In this document: one piece after another, positions 8,128 to 16,809 of the stretch
How the letters are laid out: each line of letters opens with the position of its first letter
Position numbering within the stretch: position 1 is the stretch's first letter
Assembly: GCA_001769385.1 (NCBI GenBank)
Contig: MEPB01000011.1
Coordinates: 1 to 32,614, forward strand
Length of the DNA stretch: 32,614 nucleotides
Direction: 5' to 3'
Origin: Bacteroidetes bacterium RIFCSPLOWO2_12_FULL_35_15
Lineage (GTDB): Bacteria > Bacteroidota > Bacteroidia > 2-12-FULL-35-15
Notes under the pieces: generated by a model
The model's database searches: none
What the model was told of the DNA's origin: nothing
Seen by the model: the letters and a program-made list of their open reading frames with translations, nothing else
Position numbers and translations under genes: made by a program

Positions 8128-8459
8128 AATTTTTCCGGATTGTTGAATTGCAAATTTACAATAATTATTGAATTTGCATTTTGTAGTTCAGGATTTACGC
8201 GTCAAAATTAATTAACTTTTTAAACGTAAAGATGTTGCACACGGCTTATATTTTTTTATTATCATTAATAATTTTTTTTCCTGCAATTGTGAGAATAATA
8301 CCAATTGAATTTATAAAACAGTCCAATGTGTGCTGTCTTCAGAGTTTGTCGAAGACTGTGCGTGGAAATTTGTTGGACTAAAATATATTTATAAATGGTA
8401 TAATATAAAAGACATTCTTTTTCTATTTCGCTAAATGCACTTTGGCAGGATGAATATAT
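8128..8459. other. Intergenic region with an imperfect long palindrome (8295-8404)
   Basis: No gene is visible in this 332-bp stretch. Around a centre near 8349 lie symmetric pairs: tacca/tggta at the outer ends (8299-8303 and 8396-8400), gtccaa/ttggac (8321-8326 and 8373-8378), and, slightly off-centre, gtcttc/gaagac (8335-8340 and 8351-8356) around agagtttgtc. The whole could form a ~110-nt branched hairpin. It looks like a REP- or MITE-like dispersed element. It sits between the stop of... no convergent gene: both flanking genes are on the minus strand, so it is downstream of the TPR/SpoIIE gene and upstream of the DHH gene. Confidence 0.65.
8151..8158 (-). promoter_or_regulatory. Candidate -7 box for the DHH gene
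   Basis: On the minus strand this reads TAAATTTG, a perfect match to the Bacteroidota TAnnTTTG -7 consensus, ending 24 bp before the ATG at 8127. The matching -33 TTG is not evident 19-21 bp upstream, so the call is tentative. Confidence 0.4.
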
Positions 8460-10634
8460 TTAAATTCTAATACCAATAATGGTAATATCATCAACCTGTT
8501 CAAAATTTAGCATCCATTCATTTAATGTAATTTCAAGGTGTTTTTTTTGTTCAGAAAGCTTTTTATCTGAAATAGAAATTAATGTTTCTTTTAATTTTTT
8601 AGACATAAATTTTTTACCTTTTGGTCCTCCAAACTGGTCGGGAAAACCATCCGTAAAAGTAAAAATCATATCACCTTGTTGTAAATCAATTGTATGTTGT
8701 GTAAATGCAATAGTATCTTTATCGTGTTTCCCTACTGGCATTTTATCCGCTGTTAACTCTAAAATTTGATTTTCTCTGACAATCCAAACCGGATTATTTG
8801 CGGCAGCATAAGTAAGTTTACTATTTATAAAATCAAAACTAATTAAACTACAATCCATTCCATCTTTACCACCGTATTCACTACCATCATTTCTTAAACG
8901 TTCAATGATCGTTTTACGAGTTGAATTTAAAATATCCGAAGGATTGACAAAACCTTCTCTAATTGCAGACTCTATACTGGTAACATTTAACAAGCTCATG
9001 ATAGCACCTGGCACACCATGTCCGGTGCTATCAGCAGTTGCTAACACAAAGTTGCCGTTGTTTAATTTCTCCGCCCAATAAAAATCTCCGCTTACTATAT
9101 CTTTTGGTTGGAAAAGAACAAAGTAATCATTTAGGTTTTCATCAAGTAAACCGGTAGTTGCAAGAAAGCTACGTTGTATCCGTTCTGCATAATTTATACT
9201 ATCAGTTATCTCTTTGTGCTTTTCTTCTATTAATTCTTTTTGCTGTTGAGTTTCTTGTTCTTTTAATTCGATAACAATTTTTTGTTTTTGTGTTATTTTA
9301 AAACGATTGAAAACAAAACCAGAGAAAGCAATGAGTAATAACAATCCACCATAAAGTGCATAGCGCTGTGTTTTCTCCTGCTTTATTTGAGCTTGTTGCG
9401 CTACTAGTTGCGCATTCTTCACTTTTTGTTCTTCAGCATTTTTAATACTGTCTGCTGCCGTTTTCTTCTCATATTGATATTGAAATTGTTTTTTTATACT
9501 CGCCTTTTTAGTTTTTTCATTATTCGTGCTATCGCGCATTAGTATTTCTAATTCATGCATTTCCAATGCTTCTTTAAATTTATTTTGTTCCTTAAAAATG
9601 TTTTTAAGTATTGAAGCTGCGCTTTTAATATCATCGGGATATCCCAATTCCTTAGCCATAATTAAACTACGTTGAGCATAAACCTTAGCCTCTCTCATTT
9701 CACCTTGTTGCTGCATTGCAATGGCAATATTGATTAAAGATCTGGCAACCCCTTTTTTGTCCTCAATTTCTTCCTTAATTTTTAAACTCTTATGATAGTA
9801 TTCTAAGGCTTTAGAGATGTCACCCTTCTTATAATAAATTAAACCAATGTTATTTAAAGAAATAGCAATTCCCTTTTTGTAATTAATTTCTTCCCTTATT
9901 TTTAAACTCTTCTGAAAGTATTCTAATGCCTTAACGATGTCGCCCAGATTAGTATAAATCATCCCAATATTATTTAGAGAGGAAGAAAGCCCTTTTTTGT
10001 CATTAACTTCTTCCGAAATCTTTAAACTCTTATGATAGTATTCTAATGCATTGGGGGTATCACCCAGATTATCATAAATTAACCCAATATTGTTTAAAGA
10101 TTGAGCAACCCCTATTTTGTCCTCAAGATCTTCCCTTATTTTTAAACTTTTATGGTAATACTCTAAGGCTTGGGGAATGTCGCCCTCCTTTTCATAAACA
10201 TACCCAATGTTATTAAAAGATTCAGCCATTCCGGGTTTGTCCTTAATTGCTATCCTAATCCTTAACCCTTTTTGATAGTAGTCTAAGGCTTTTGAGTTGT
10301 CTCCCTGATTGTTAGAAAGATAGCCGATGTTACTAAGTGCGCCCGCAAGGTACTTTAAATAAAAAGACTTAGGAGGGATGGACGGGGCAGAGTTGGGCGC
10401 GGTGTATTTCGTACAGAGTTTTATAACATTAGTCCATAAATCTATGGCTAATTTCGAGTCTTGTTGATAGATTGTTTCTCCCAACTCGAAGGATAACTTA
10501 ATTATAGTCGTATCGTGCTTGGCATTTCTAAGTGATGCTTTTAAGGAGTCAATCGTTTTGTCCTGGGCTGTTAGGCTTAAACAAAAAGTTAAGAAACTTA
10601 ACAGTATAAATATGTTTCGTAATGGAATTCTCAT
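8460..10634 (-). CDS. TPR-repeat receptor with SpoIIE/PP2C-type phosphatase output
   Basis: This 724-residue protein has a signal peptide (to about residue 24, LSLTAQ), TPRs at about 95-335 in 40-residue steps (NNIGLIY...GD..KALEYYHKSLKI), a transmembrane segment at about 425-442, a coiled coil at about 445-485 (KEQETQQQKELIEEK), and a C-terminal PP2C/SpoIIE-like Ser/Thr phosphatase domain at about 500-724. The likely metal-binding acidic residues are present: D517 (SGDFYW), D535 (ADSTGHGVPGA), D662 (FTDGF) and D715/D716 (VDDITI). Such proteins are thought to sense via periplasmic TPRs and dephosphorylate an anti-anti-sigma partner, RsbU style; no such partner is next to it here. The TPR part is a DNA-level tandem repeat. 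A box TACTTTTG (minus strand, 10642-10649) is almost at the start codon. Confidence 0.92.
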   Translation of the reverse strand: MRIPLRNIFILLSFLTFCLSLTAQDKTIDSLKASLRNAKHDTTIIKLSFELGETIYQQDSKLAIDLWTNVIKLCTKYTAPNSAPSIPPKSFYLKYLAGALSNIGYLSNNQGDNSKALDYYQKGLRIRIAIKDKPGMAESFNNIGYVYEKEGDIPQALEYYHKSLKIREDLEDKIGVAQSLNNIGLIYDNLGDTPNALEYYHKSLKISEEVNDKKGLSSSLNNIGMIYTNLGDIVKALEYFQKSLKIREEINYKKGIAISLNNIGLIYYKKGDISKALEYYHKSLKIKEEIEDKKGVARSLINIAIAMQQQGEMREAKVYAQRSLIMAKELGYPDDIKSAASILKNIFKEQNKFKEALEMHELEILMRDSTNNEKTKKASIKKQFQYQYEKKTAADSIKNAEEQKVKNAQLVAQQAQIKQEKTQRYALYGGLLLLIAFSGFVFNRFKITQKQKIVIELKEQETQQQKELIEEKHKEITDSINYAERIQRSFLATTGLLDENLNDYFVLFQPKDIVSGDFYWAEKLNNGNFVLATADSTGHGVPGAIMSLLNVTSIESAIREGFVNPSDILNSTRKTIIERLRNDGSEYGGKDGMDCSLISFDFINSKLTYAAANNPVWIVRENQILELTADKMPVGKHDKDTIAFTQHTIDLQQGDMIFTFTDGFPDQFGGPKGKKFMSKKLKETLISISDKKLSEQKKHLEITLNEWMLNFEQVDDITIIGIRI
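9741..10260 (-). repeat. 120-bp in-frame tandem repeats encoding TPRs
   Basis: Near-identical 120-bp units lie at exact 120-bp steps: tttaaactct or a close variant recurs at 9781, 9901, 10021, 10141 and 10261. Each encodes one 40-residue TPR. The spacing is uninterrupted by indels and the nucleotide similarity is high, suggesting recent duplication or homogenisation, and the number of units could vary between strains. Confidence 0.88.
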
Positions 10635-10796
10635 TTAATTTCAAAAGTAAAACTTTTTAGGTTACTAAATCATGTGAACTATTAAAAGTAAGATGAATCC
10701 TTTCACAAAAATTGTTTGTTAGTTTGATACGTAAATCCTGTTTTGCAATTTAGAAGTTGTAAAAAACAAAAAAATAATTCCTAATCATATTTTTTC

Positions 10797-10804
10797 TAAT
10801 TTCG
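10797..10804 (+). promoter_or_regulatory. Possible -7 box upstream of ndk
   Basis: taatttcg differs from TAnnTTTG at one position and is followed by c, as in many Bacteroidota promoters. No good TTG lies 19-21 bp upstream. If used, it would give ndk a leader of roughly 80 nt. Confidence 0.3.
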
Positions 10805-10890
10805 CAACCAAAAATGCTCATATAAGGTAATTAAAATTAGAACATCACCAATATTTAAACTTTCGAACTTAAAACTTAAAACTAAATAAA

Positions 10891-11310
10891 ATGACAACAA
10901 ACAGAACTTTTACAATGATCAAGCCGGATGCTGTGGGAAACGGATACATTGGCGGAATTTTAAAAATGATGAATGAAGCTGGCTTTCGCATCGTAGCCAT
11001 GAAATATACCAAACTATCTTCCGAAATGGCAGGTAAATTTTATGAAGTACATAAAGACCGTCCCTTTTATGGCGAATTGGTTGAATTCATGTCATCAGGT
11101 CCGATTGTAGCTGCTATTTTAGAAAAAACAAATGCAGTAGCTGATTTCAGAACATTGATCGGTGCTACAGATCCTACAAAAGCGGATGCCGGAACGATTC
11201 GTAAAACATACGCAAAATCGATTTCTGCTAATGCAGTTCATGGTTCCGACAGCGATGAAAATGCACAGATCGAAGGAGATTTCTTTTTCTCGAAACTGGA
11301 AAGATTTTAA
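10891..11310 (+). CDS. ndk: Nucleoside diphosphate kinase
   Basis: This is a full-length 139-residue Ndk, which transfers the gamma phosphate between NTPs and NDPs through a phosphohistidine intermediate in the cytoplasm. The N-terminal [10 protein letters not shown] (K11), the [14 protein letters not shown] segment, and the signature NAVHGSDS with catalytic His117 are all present. It stands alone on the plus strand, divergent from the TPR/SpoIIE gene and convergent with the DUF2779 gene, with a strong hairpin between the convergent ends. Confidence 0.97.
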   Translation: MTTNRTFTMIKPDAVGNGYIGGILKMMNEAGFRIVAMKYTKLSSEMAGKFYEVHKDRPFYGELVEFMSSGPIVAAILEKTNAVADFRTLIGATDPTKADAGTIRKTYAKSISANAVHGSDSDENAQIEGDFFFSKLERF

Positions 11311-11323
11311 TTCGATCCCGGGA

Positions 11324-11404
11324 TTAAAGTTGGAAAGTTAAAAGTAGGATTGCTTCTTAACTTTGAACTTTTCAACTTTAAACTTTCTAACTTTCCAACT
11401 TTAA
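11324..11404. terminator. Bidirectional hairpin between convergent ndk and the DUF2779 gene
   Basis: ttaaagttggaaagtta (11324-11340) is the exact reverse complement of 11388-11404, with further A/T-rich pairing inside. The right arm overlaps the stop and last codons of the minus-strand DUF2779 gene (stop at 11387-11389). It lies 13 bp after the ndk stop. It has T-rich flanks on both sides, as expected for a terminator shared by two converging genes. Confidence 0.72.
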
Positions 11405-12880
11405 AACTTCTTTTTCAAGAACCTCAAACACCTTTACCATCGCTAAGGTATCCAACTTGCAATATTCCAGCAAATGATCGCGGGTATCCAGTATTTTAAA
11501 CATGTCTGTTTCTTTTTGCAATTTTTCAAAAGCGATCATAGCAATACTTCCGCTCGATATTTTTAAATTACTATAATTTAGTTCGGGAACCAAAGCAGGC
11601 AAAAGATTTTTCATAGAAAAAGAATTTTTCATTGCCGGATGATAATAGCTCCTCTCCTGAAAAGGTTGTACCAGATCAATGATCCGCTTTAAGCGCGAAT
11701 CAATAACTGCACTATATTCAGGGAAATCATTTTTTAATCCATTCAATACGTTACGTTCCATAAGTACATCATACACCAGAATAGTTCCTTCGGTTTCTGT
11801 ATCTTTTAAAAGACTTTCAATAAATGATCTACGAGGATCCACTCCTTGTTCGGCCAGAAACTCGAAATGTTCAACTGCGGCATTTTTATCTTTTTTAAAA
11901 TGTATGGAATATTGAAACGGAATATGTTGATACGGCTTGGTATTGTTAAATATGGGAACGGCAGGCATAAACGTTTCGAAATCCATAAATAAAAGAGGGT
12001 ACTTTACTTTTTCTAAAAACTTTTTAATCCCAACCAAATCAACTTTAACTTCTCCTGTTTTTATCGCTTCAATATGAATATTAGCATTCTTATCCAAGTC
12101 GTTTTTTTTAGGAATTTTTTTAATAGTTGTGAATCCCGCATTGTATAAATTAAATTGTTCTGATTTTGGAATCCCTGAAATTTCGAATACCGAATTTTTG
12201 GGAACATTTTTCCAACAAGTTTTCATAAAATCACAGGGATACGGACTAAAACAATGTTCGCCAATGGAAATATCAGGGATGGAAAAGCCTTCCAATACGT
12301 GTTTTGATCGATCGATGTTCTCTTTGATCATTTCCTGATTTTTGAGCGCATCTTTTTTAACTGAAGTAAAATTAAAAAGTTCATGGATCTTTAATTCTCC
12401 TCTTCTAATGTATTGGCTATTAACGGTGATCAAATTAATATCTTCCAAAGTCAAACCCGAATTTGTGATCACCCAATATTGCAGCGATGCATCCAATAAA
12501 TAGGTCTGTGAAATTTTGATGGAGCTTTTAACTTCATACGCATACCATTTGCCTTCTTTCTTTACCAGGATATCCAAAATGGCAAGCACCCGGTCATGCT
12601 GAAAGGCTGCTTCATAGATCACTTCAGAACCACTTGCTATTAACTCCTGCGTTCTTTTAACTGACTCCCCGTTATTTGAACGTTTACCTGAGGTGGCATC
12701 AACGCCACCCGGAAAAAGTTGTTGAGCCAATACACCAACATTATTTCCCCTGTTAAAAACAGCTTGTTGTTCGGCAGAAACAGCATCGCGCATTTGAATA
12801 AAATTTTTATACAAATACAGTGATTTGGAACATTGGAGTCCTCGCAAAAAGGTGGATTTACTTAAGATATGTTTTTCCAA
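11387..12880 (-). CDS. DUF2779 protein: Fe-S PD-(D/E)XK-like plus DEDD-exonuclease-like nuclease
   Basis: This is a 497-residue cytoplasmic protein. The N-terminal half has a nuclease-like core with D103 (ILDIL) and E116-V-K118 (YEVKSS), bracketed by Cys17 (LQCSKS) and Cys210, Cys216, Cys222 (C-x5-C-x5-C). The one-plus-three cysteine pattern is like the Fe-S cluster of Cas4/AddB-type nucleases. The C-terminal half (about 290-490, DUF2779) shows a DEDD-like exonuclease start (FMDFETF, D300/E302) and late acid D477 (YCKLDTLAMV). The biochemical role is not established to my knowledge; DNA processing or repair is inference. No CRISPR array or cas gene is nearby, so a Cas4 role is not supported. 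Confidence 0.82.
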   Translation of the reverse strand: MEKHILSKSTFLRGLQCSKSLYLYKNFIQMRDAVSAEQQAVFNRGNNVGVLAQQLFPGGVDATSGKRSNNGESVKRTQELIASGSEVIYEAAFQHDRVLAILDILVKKEGKWYAYEVKSSIKISQTYLLDASLQYWVITNSGLTLEDINLITVNSQYIRRGELKIHELFNFTSVKKDALKNQEMIKENIDRSKHVLEGFSIPDISIGEHCFSPYPCDFMKTCWKNVPKNSVFEISGIPKSEQFNLYNAGFTTIKKIPKKNDLDKNANIHIEAIKTGEVKVDLVGIKKFLEKVKYPLLFMDFETFMPAVPIFNNTKPYQHIPFQYSIHFKKDKNAAVEHFEFLAEQGVDPRRSFIESLLKDTETEGTILVYDVLMERNVLNGLKNDFPEYSAVIDSRLKRIIDLVQPFQERSYYHPAMKNSFSMKNLLPALVPELNYSNLKISSGSIAMIAFEKLQKETDMFKILDTRDHLLEYCKLDTLAMVKVFEVLEKEVLKLES

Positions 12881-13184
12881 AATTATTTTTTATTGAAGGC
12901 TGTAAGATACGGAATTCTGTTCGGGTTATTTACAAATGAATCTACCTTCAGGGAATTAATATTTATTGAAAACCTATTTAAACATAATCCCATACTAATT
13001 CACTCTAAAAATAGATTTTAATTTGAAACATAGAATAAATTTATCTTTAAATAGCTGTTTTTCATATAATTACCACTTATTCCTGAAATTATTTCAGTTA
13101 TGATTATTTGCAACCATTTATGTTGTTATTTCATCTGATTTGTATATTTTTGTAAGAACTAATAATTCGAAATTTCGAATACAC
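12881..13184. other. Promoter-bearing intergenic region
   Basis: This 304-bp AT-rich region lies between the divergent DUF2779 and adhesin genes. It contains the clear promoter at 13123-13152. I see no RNA gene or other structure in the rest. Confidence 0.6.
13123..13152 (+). promoter_or_regulatory. Bacteroidota-type promoter of the adhesin gene
   Basis: TTG at 13123-13125, a 19-bp spacer, then TATTTTTG at 13145-13152 match the -33 TTG / -7 TAnnTTTG consensus of the Bacteroidota primary sigma factor. The -7 box lies downstream of the apparent TTG start at 13140, so translation must begin later, at ATG 13185. Confidence 0.72.
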
Positions 13185-15875
13185 ATGGATAAAAACTACT
13201 TTCTCCAAAAAATTCTCTTAGTTATACTTTGTGCAATTTCATTGAATTCTATGACTTTTGCACAAAATGTCGGTATAAATAGCAATGGAGCAACACCTGC
13301 CGATTGCTCAATGCTTGACATTGTTTCTACTACTAAAGGATTACTAATCCCGCGAGTTGTTCTTACTGATGTAACGACCTGGGCGCCTCTAACCGGCACA
13401 GCTGTTGACGGGGTAATTGTATATAGTACCGCCAATCCAACAGGAGGCAGCGGAACAGGATATTATTATTGGAGCACTGTTGCAACGGCACATTGGGTAA
13501 ACCTTATTGATAATCTTAACCCCGGAACTCCATGGCTTACAATTGGTAACACAGGACTTACAAGCCCTGCTGCTCCCGCAACTTATGGTACTTCTTTAAT
13601 TGCTTCTACTGAAAACTGGATGGGACATACCGATGCAAAGGATATTGTTTTTGGAACAGATACAAAAGAACGGATGCGAATAATGAAAACTTCAGGCTTT
13701 GTTGGTGTAGGAACTGCTGCCCCATCCACACTTTTTCATATAGATGGCGGAACAGGATCCACCACTCAGACAATAGCAACAATAACAGGAAATTCGTTAA
13801 CCACAGGAACTGGACTAGCGATTACAGCTAATGCATTAACCAGTGGATCAGCAATTACTGTAGCAACAAGTTCAGCAATTACTGGAAATTTAATTAGTGT
13901 AACAGGCTCCAATGCAAGTTTTTCAGGTAACGGAGTAAAATCGGATATGCAGGGAACAAGTGGAGCCACTTATGCAATTTATGGTCTAACAGCAAGCACA
14001 ACCGGAAGAGGAGTTTATGGTTATGCTACTGCAACAACAGGAACAAATTGGGGGGGCTATGGTAGAAGCGCAAGTAATGACGGTTATGGCATAGTAGGAT
14101 ACCACTCAAGCACAACAGCTGCAACGAATGCCGCTTTTTTAGATCGGATTGCAGGAGTTTTTGGTCAAACAGATGCTGACAATACAATTGGTGTTATTGG
14201 TATAACCAAGACACATAGTGTATCACAAAGTATTGGGGTTTGGGGTTTTGGAAGCAGTTATAGTGCTGATATTGGGGTATTGGGTATTGGTAATGCCCAA
14301 ACCTATACGGCCCTTGCTGCAGGAGCAGGAGGATATTTTATTGGCTCCACGTATGGCTCTTATAGTAAAGCTAACACAGCTGCTAGCGGTAATGGTGTAA
14401 TTGGTGCAGGAAACAATTTAACTCCCACCGTGCCTGCAGGAGGTAGTGGAGGAGCATTCACAAGTACAAATGTAGGTGTTGCAGGTTATGGAGATGCCAC
14501 TGCTGCAAGTTGGGGAGTTTATGGTAAATCTATTGCTGCCAGTGGGGGATTAGGGGTTTATGGATTAGCTACTATTAATAATGGTGATGGAGTTAATGGA
14601 GACAACACCGCTGCTGCTGGTGCAGGAACAGGGTTTGGTGGATATTTTACAACACTTCAAACAGGAGGATGTGCTTTAGGAGGCTCATTAGGTGGATATT
14701 TTTATTATGCCGGTACTGGCACTTCTGGAATAACTAATTATGCATCAGGTTATGGTGTTGCCGGTAATAATTCTGCTGCTGCCGGAATTGGAGTTATTGG
14801 ATTTGGAAACAATACCTCTACTTATATGAATCCAAATTCTGCAGGTGCAGGCGGAGTTTTTTCAGGAACACGGTATGGATCTGTATCATCAACAACAAAT
14901 ACTGCAACAGCAGGAACAGGGTATAAATATGGTCAAAGTTATTCAGCCGCTGTTGCTGAAATGCAAACTAGCGTTGGAGTAAATACATCCCTGTATCATT
15001 TTGGAGTCCACGGCTCAAATAATGATTATGGTGCGGCTTATGGGTTAAGAACAGGGGGAGTATTGGGTAATGAAGAATATACCGGAGCCTGGGCTTGTTT
15101 AGGATATCAGAGTAGCACTACTACTAATAGATATGGTTGTTATAGTACTGCAACCGCATATAACGGAACTACAAATACCAATACTGGATTTATGGAAGGA
15201 AATAATACTGTATCAGGCATTGGAAATGGTTCTTATGGTGGAGTTATTGGAAGCTGGACAAGAGGCGAAGTGATGGGACATATTTCAGCTGGAGAATTAT
15301 TTGCTTCTTACAATTTGGGCAATGCCTACACTTCCGGTTATCAGGCTGAGATAGTGACCTTAGCCGAAAAAAGAGTTGCGACTTATTCAGTTACTTCCAC
15401 CGAAGTAAAAGTATATAATGATGGTATTGGAAAGCTCAGCATGGGCAAAACAAGAGTAAACTTTGAAACATCATTCAGCGAACTCATCGAAGACAGCAGA
15501 CCAGTTGTTACCATTACCCCTATGGGACAATGTAATGGTATTTATATCTCCAATGTAGATTCAAAAGGTTTCGATATAGTTGAATTAAATAATGGCAGTT
15601 CAAATGTGGAGTTCTCTTACATTGTTATCGGCAAACGAATAGATGGAGCCAATAAACCGGAACTACCTGAGGCACTTGCTAAAAAAGATTTTGATCAAAA
15701 AATGAAAGGTGTAATGTTCAACGAAAGTAATTTGGAACAAAGCGCTTTACCTGTTTGGTGGGACGGAAAACAAATAAGATTTGATGCAGCACCTGAAAAA
15801 CAAGCAAGCAATATAATTAAAGCAGAAGTTAGAAAACCGGAAGAAAAAAAGAATAGAAAGCCGAATAAAGATTAA
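13185..15875 (+). CDS. Exported glycine-repeat, tail-fibre-like adhesin
   Basis: This 896-residue protein is counted from ATG 13185, because the promoter overlaps the longer reading frame. The signal peptide ends at TFAQ. The N-terminal module (NVGINSNGATP..SMLDIVSTTKGLLIPRV..) is the tail-fibre-like start common in secreted Bacteroidota proteins. A long run of Gly-Val-Tyr-Gly-type repeats follows (GVYGYATATTGTNWGGYGRS, GYGIVGYHSSTT), suggesting a beta-solenoid or trimeric fibre. The C-terminal domain (about residues 720-870: GKLSMGKTRVNFETSF, VTITPMGQCNG, FDIVELNNGSSNVEFSYIVIGKRID) lacks the S74 chaperone motif. No T9SS-type terminal domain is visible; the protein ends in a basic, disordered tail (EEKKNRKPNKD). 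It begins a run of exported proteins. Confidence 0.82.
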   Translation: MDKNYFLQKILLVILCAISLNSMTFAQNVGINSNGATPADCSMLDIVSTTKGLLIPRVVLTDVTTWAPLTGTAVDGVIVYSTANPTGGSGTGYYYWSTVATAHWVNLIDNLNPGTPWLTIGNTGLTSPAAPATYGTSLIASTENWMGHTDAKDIVFGTDTKERMRIMKTSGFVGVGTAAPSTLFHIDGGTGSTTQTIATITGNSLTTGTGLAITANALTSGSAITVATSSAITGNLISVTGSNASFSGNGVKSDMQGTSGATYAIYGLTASTTGRGVYGYATATTGTNWGGYGRSASNDGYGIVGYHSSTTAATNAAFLDRIAGVFGQTDADNTIGVIGITKTHSVSQSIGVWGFGSSYSADIGVLGIGNAQTYTALAAGAGGYFIGSTYGSYSKANTAASGNGVIGAGNNLTPTVPAGGSGGAFTSTNVGVAGYGDATAASWGVYGKSIAASGGLGVYGLATINNGDGVNGDNTAAAGAGTGFGGYFTTLQTGGCALGGSLGGYFYYAGTGTSGITNYASGYGVAGNNSAAAGIGVIGFGNNTSTYMNPNSAGAGGVFSGTRYGSVSSTTNTATAGTGYKYGQSYSAAVAEMQTSVGVNTSLYHFGVHGSNNDYGAAYGLRTGGVLGNEEYTGAWACLGYQSSTTTNRYGCYSTATAYNGTTNTNTGFMEGNNTVSGIGNGSYGGVIGSWTRGEVMGHISAGELFASYNLGNAYTSGYQAEIVTLAEKRVATYSVTSTEVKVYNDGIGKLSMGKTRVNFETSFSELIEDSRPVVTITPMGQCNGIYISNVDSKGFDIVELNNGSSNVEFSYIVIGKRIDGANKPELPEALAKKDFDQKMKGVMFNESNLEQSALPVWWDGKQIRFDAAPEKQASNIIKAEVRKPEEKKNRKPNKD

Positions 15876-15903
15876 TAATAAAAAAAAATCAAATTAAGTA
15901 TTC

Positions 15904-16794
15904 GTGTTATTTAAAAATGTACTATTTATTATTCTGAATCTCCTTTTTTTTTCAGTTTTTTCGCAGAGTTATAAAAACTGTGAAAAATTTAAAACAATAA
16001 TATACACCCTTTCCGATGATTCAATGCAAGGAAGGGAAGCAGGAACAGAAGGCGCGGAAAAAGCAAAAAATTATTTAGTAAATTATTATAAAACAATAGG
16101 ATTAAAACCATTAAAGGATACATACATTCAAAAATTTGTTTTTCCAAAAGATTCAACACATACGGAAACGGCAATGAACATAAGTGGAATGATTGACAAC
16201 AAAGCGAATTCAACAATTGTTATAGGAGCTCATTATGACCACTTGGGAATGGGAGGTTTAAAGTCAAGATCTTTAACAACTAAAAAAATACATGCCGGAG
16301 CAGATGACAATGCCAGTGGAGTAGCAATGATGCTCCTGCTTGCTGAACAATTAAAAAAATCGGGAAACAAAAAATTTAATTATCTTTTTGTCGCTTTTTC
16401 AGCACATGAAAATGGTTTATATGGATCAGAAGCTTTTGTTAATGAAATAATAATTGATTTATCTAAAATAAAATTAATGCTAAATTTTGATATGGTTGGG
16501 CGACTTGATGTAACCAGTCCTATTTTAAAGGCTACAAAAAGCGAAAAAGATTTTTATCTTGATTCGTTGCTAAATAATGTGAATCATAAAAATTTTCAAA
16601 TTAAAATTCAGGATAATAGTTTATCAAAAAGTGATGCAACAGCTTTTACAAAAAATAATATCTCTTCAATTACTTTTTCAACTGGCATTCATGATGACTA
16701 CCACAAAGTCTCAGATACTGCAGAAAAAATAAATTATGACGGAGTGAATACTATTAAAGAATATCTTTTTGAGTTTCTTTTGAAGGTTAATTGA
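15904..16794 (+). CDS. M28-family zinc aminopeptidase-like protein, catalytic Glu replaced by His
   Basis: This 296-residue exported protein starts at GTG with a hydrophobic signal ending FSQ. M28 landmarks are present: H110 and D112 (GAHYDHLG), D135 (GADDNASG), E169, D196 (NFDMVG) and H267 (HDDYHKVSD). In characterised M28 enzymes the pair after the beta-strand is Glu-Glu (general base plus Zn ligand); here it is His168-Glu169 (FSAHENGLYGS), so the base appears missing while the metal ligands remain. The gene lies 28 bp after the adhesin and 15 bp before the T9SS cargo gene, so the three may be one operon. A start other than GTG is not obvious. Confidence 0.8.
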   Translation: MLFKNVLFIILNLLFFSVFSQSYKNCEKFKTIIYTLSDDSMQGREAGTEGAEKAKNYLVNYYKTIGLKPLKDTYIQKFVFPKDSTHTETAMNISGMIDNKANSTIVIGAHYDHLGMGGLKSRSLTTKKIHAGADDNASGVAMMLLLAEQLKKSGNKKFNYLFVAFSAHENGLYGSEAFVNEIIIDLSKIKLMLNFDMVGRLDVTSPILKATKSEKDFYLDSLLNNVNHKNFQIKIQDNSLSKSDATAFTKNNISSITFSTGIHDDYHKVSDTAEKINYDGVNTIKEYLFEFLLKVN

Positions 16795-16809
16795 AAATTA
16801 TTTTAAAAA

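Noticed and set aside
10642-10649. TACTTTTG (minus strand) as a promoter for the TPR/SpoIIE gene
   Set aside because: It is a perfect -7 box by sequence, but it would place the transcription start about two bases from the ATG, so a leaderless transcript would be needed; ATG at -33 differs from TTG by one base.
11387-12880. Naming this gene cas4
   Set aside because: There is no CRISPR context and the second half is a DUF2779 domain not found in Cas4.
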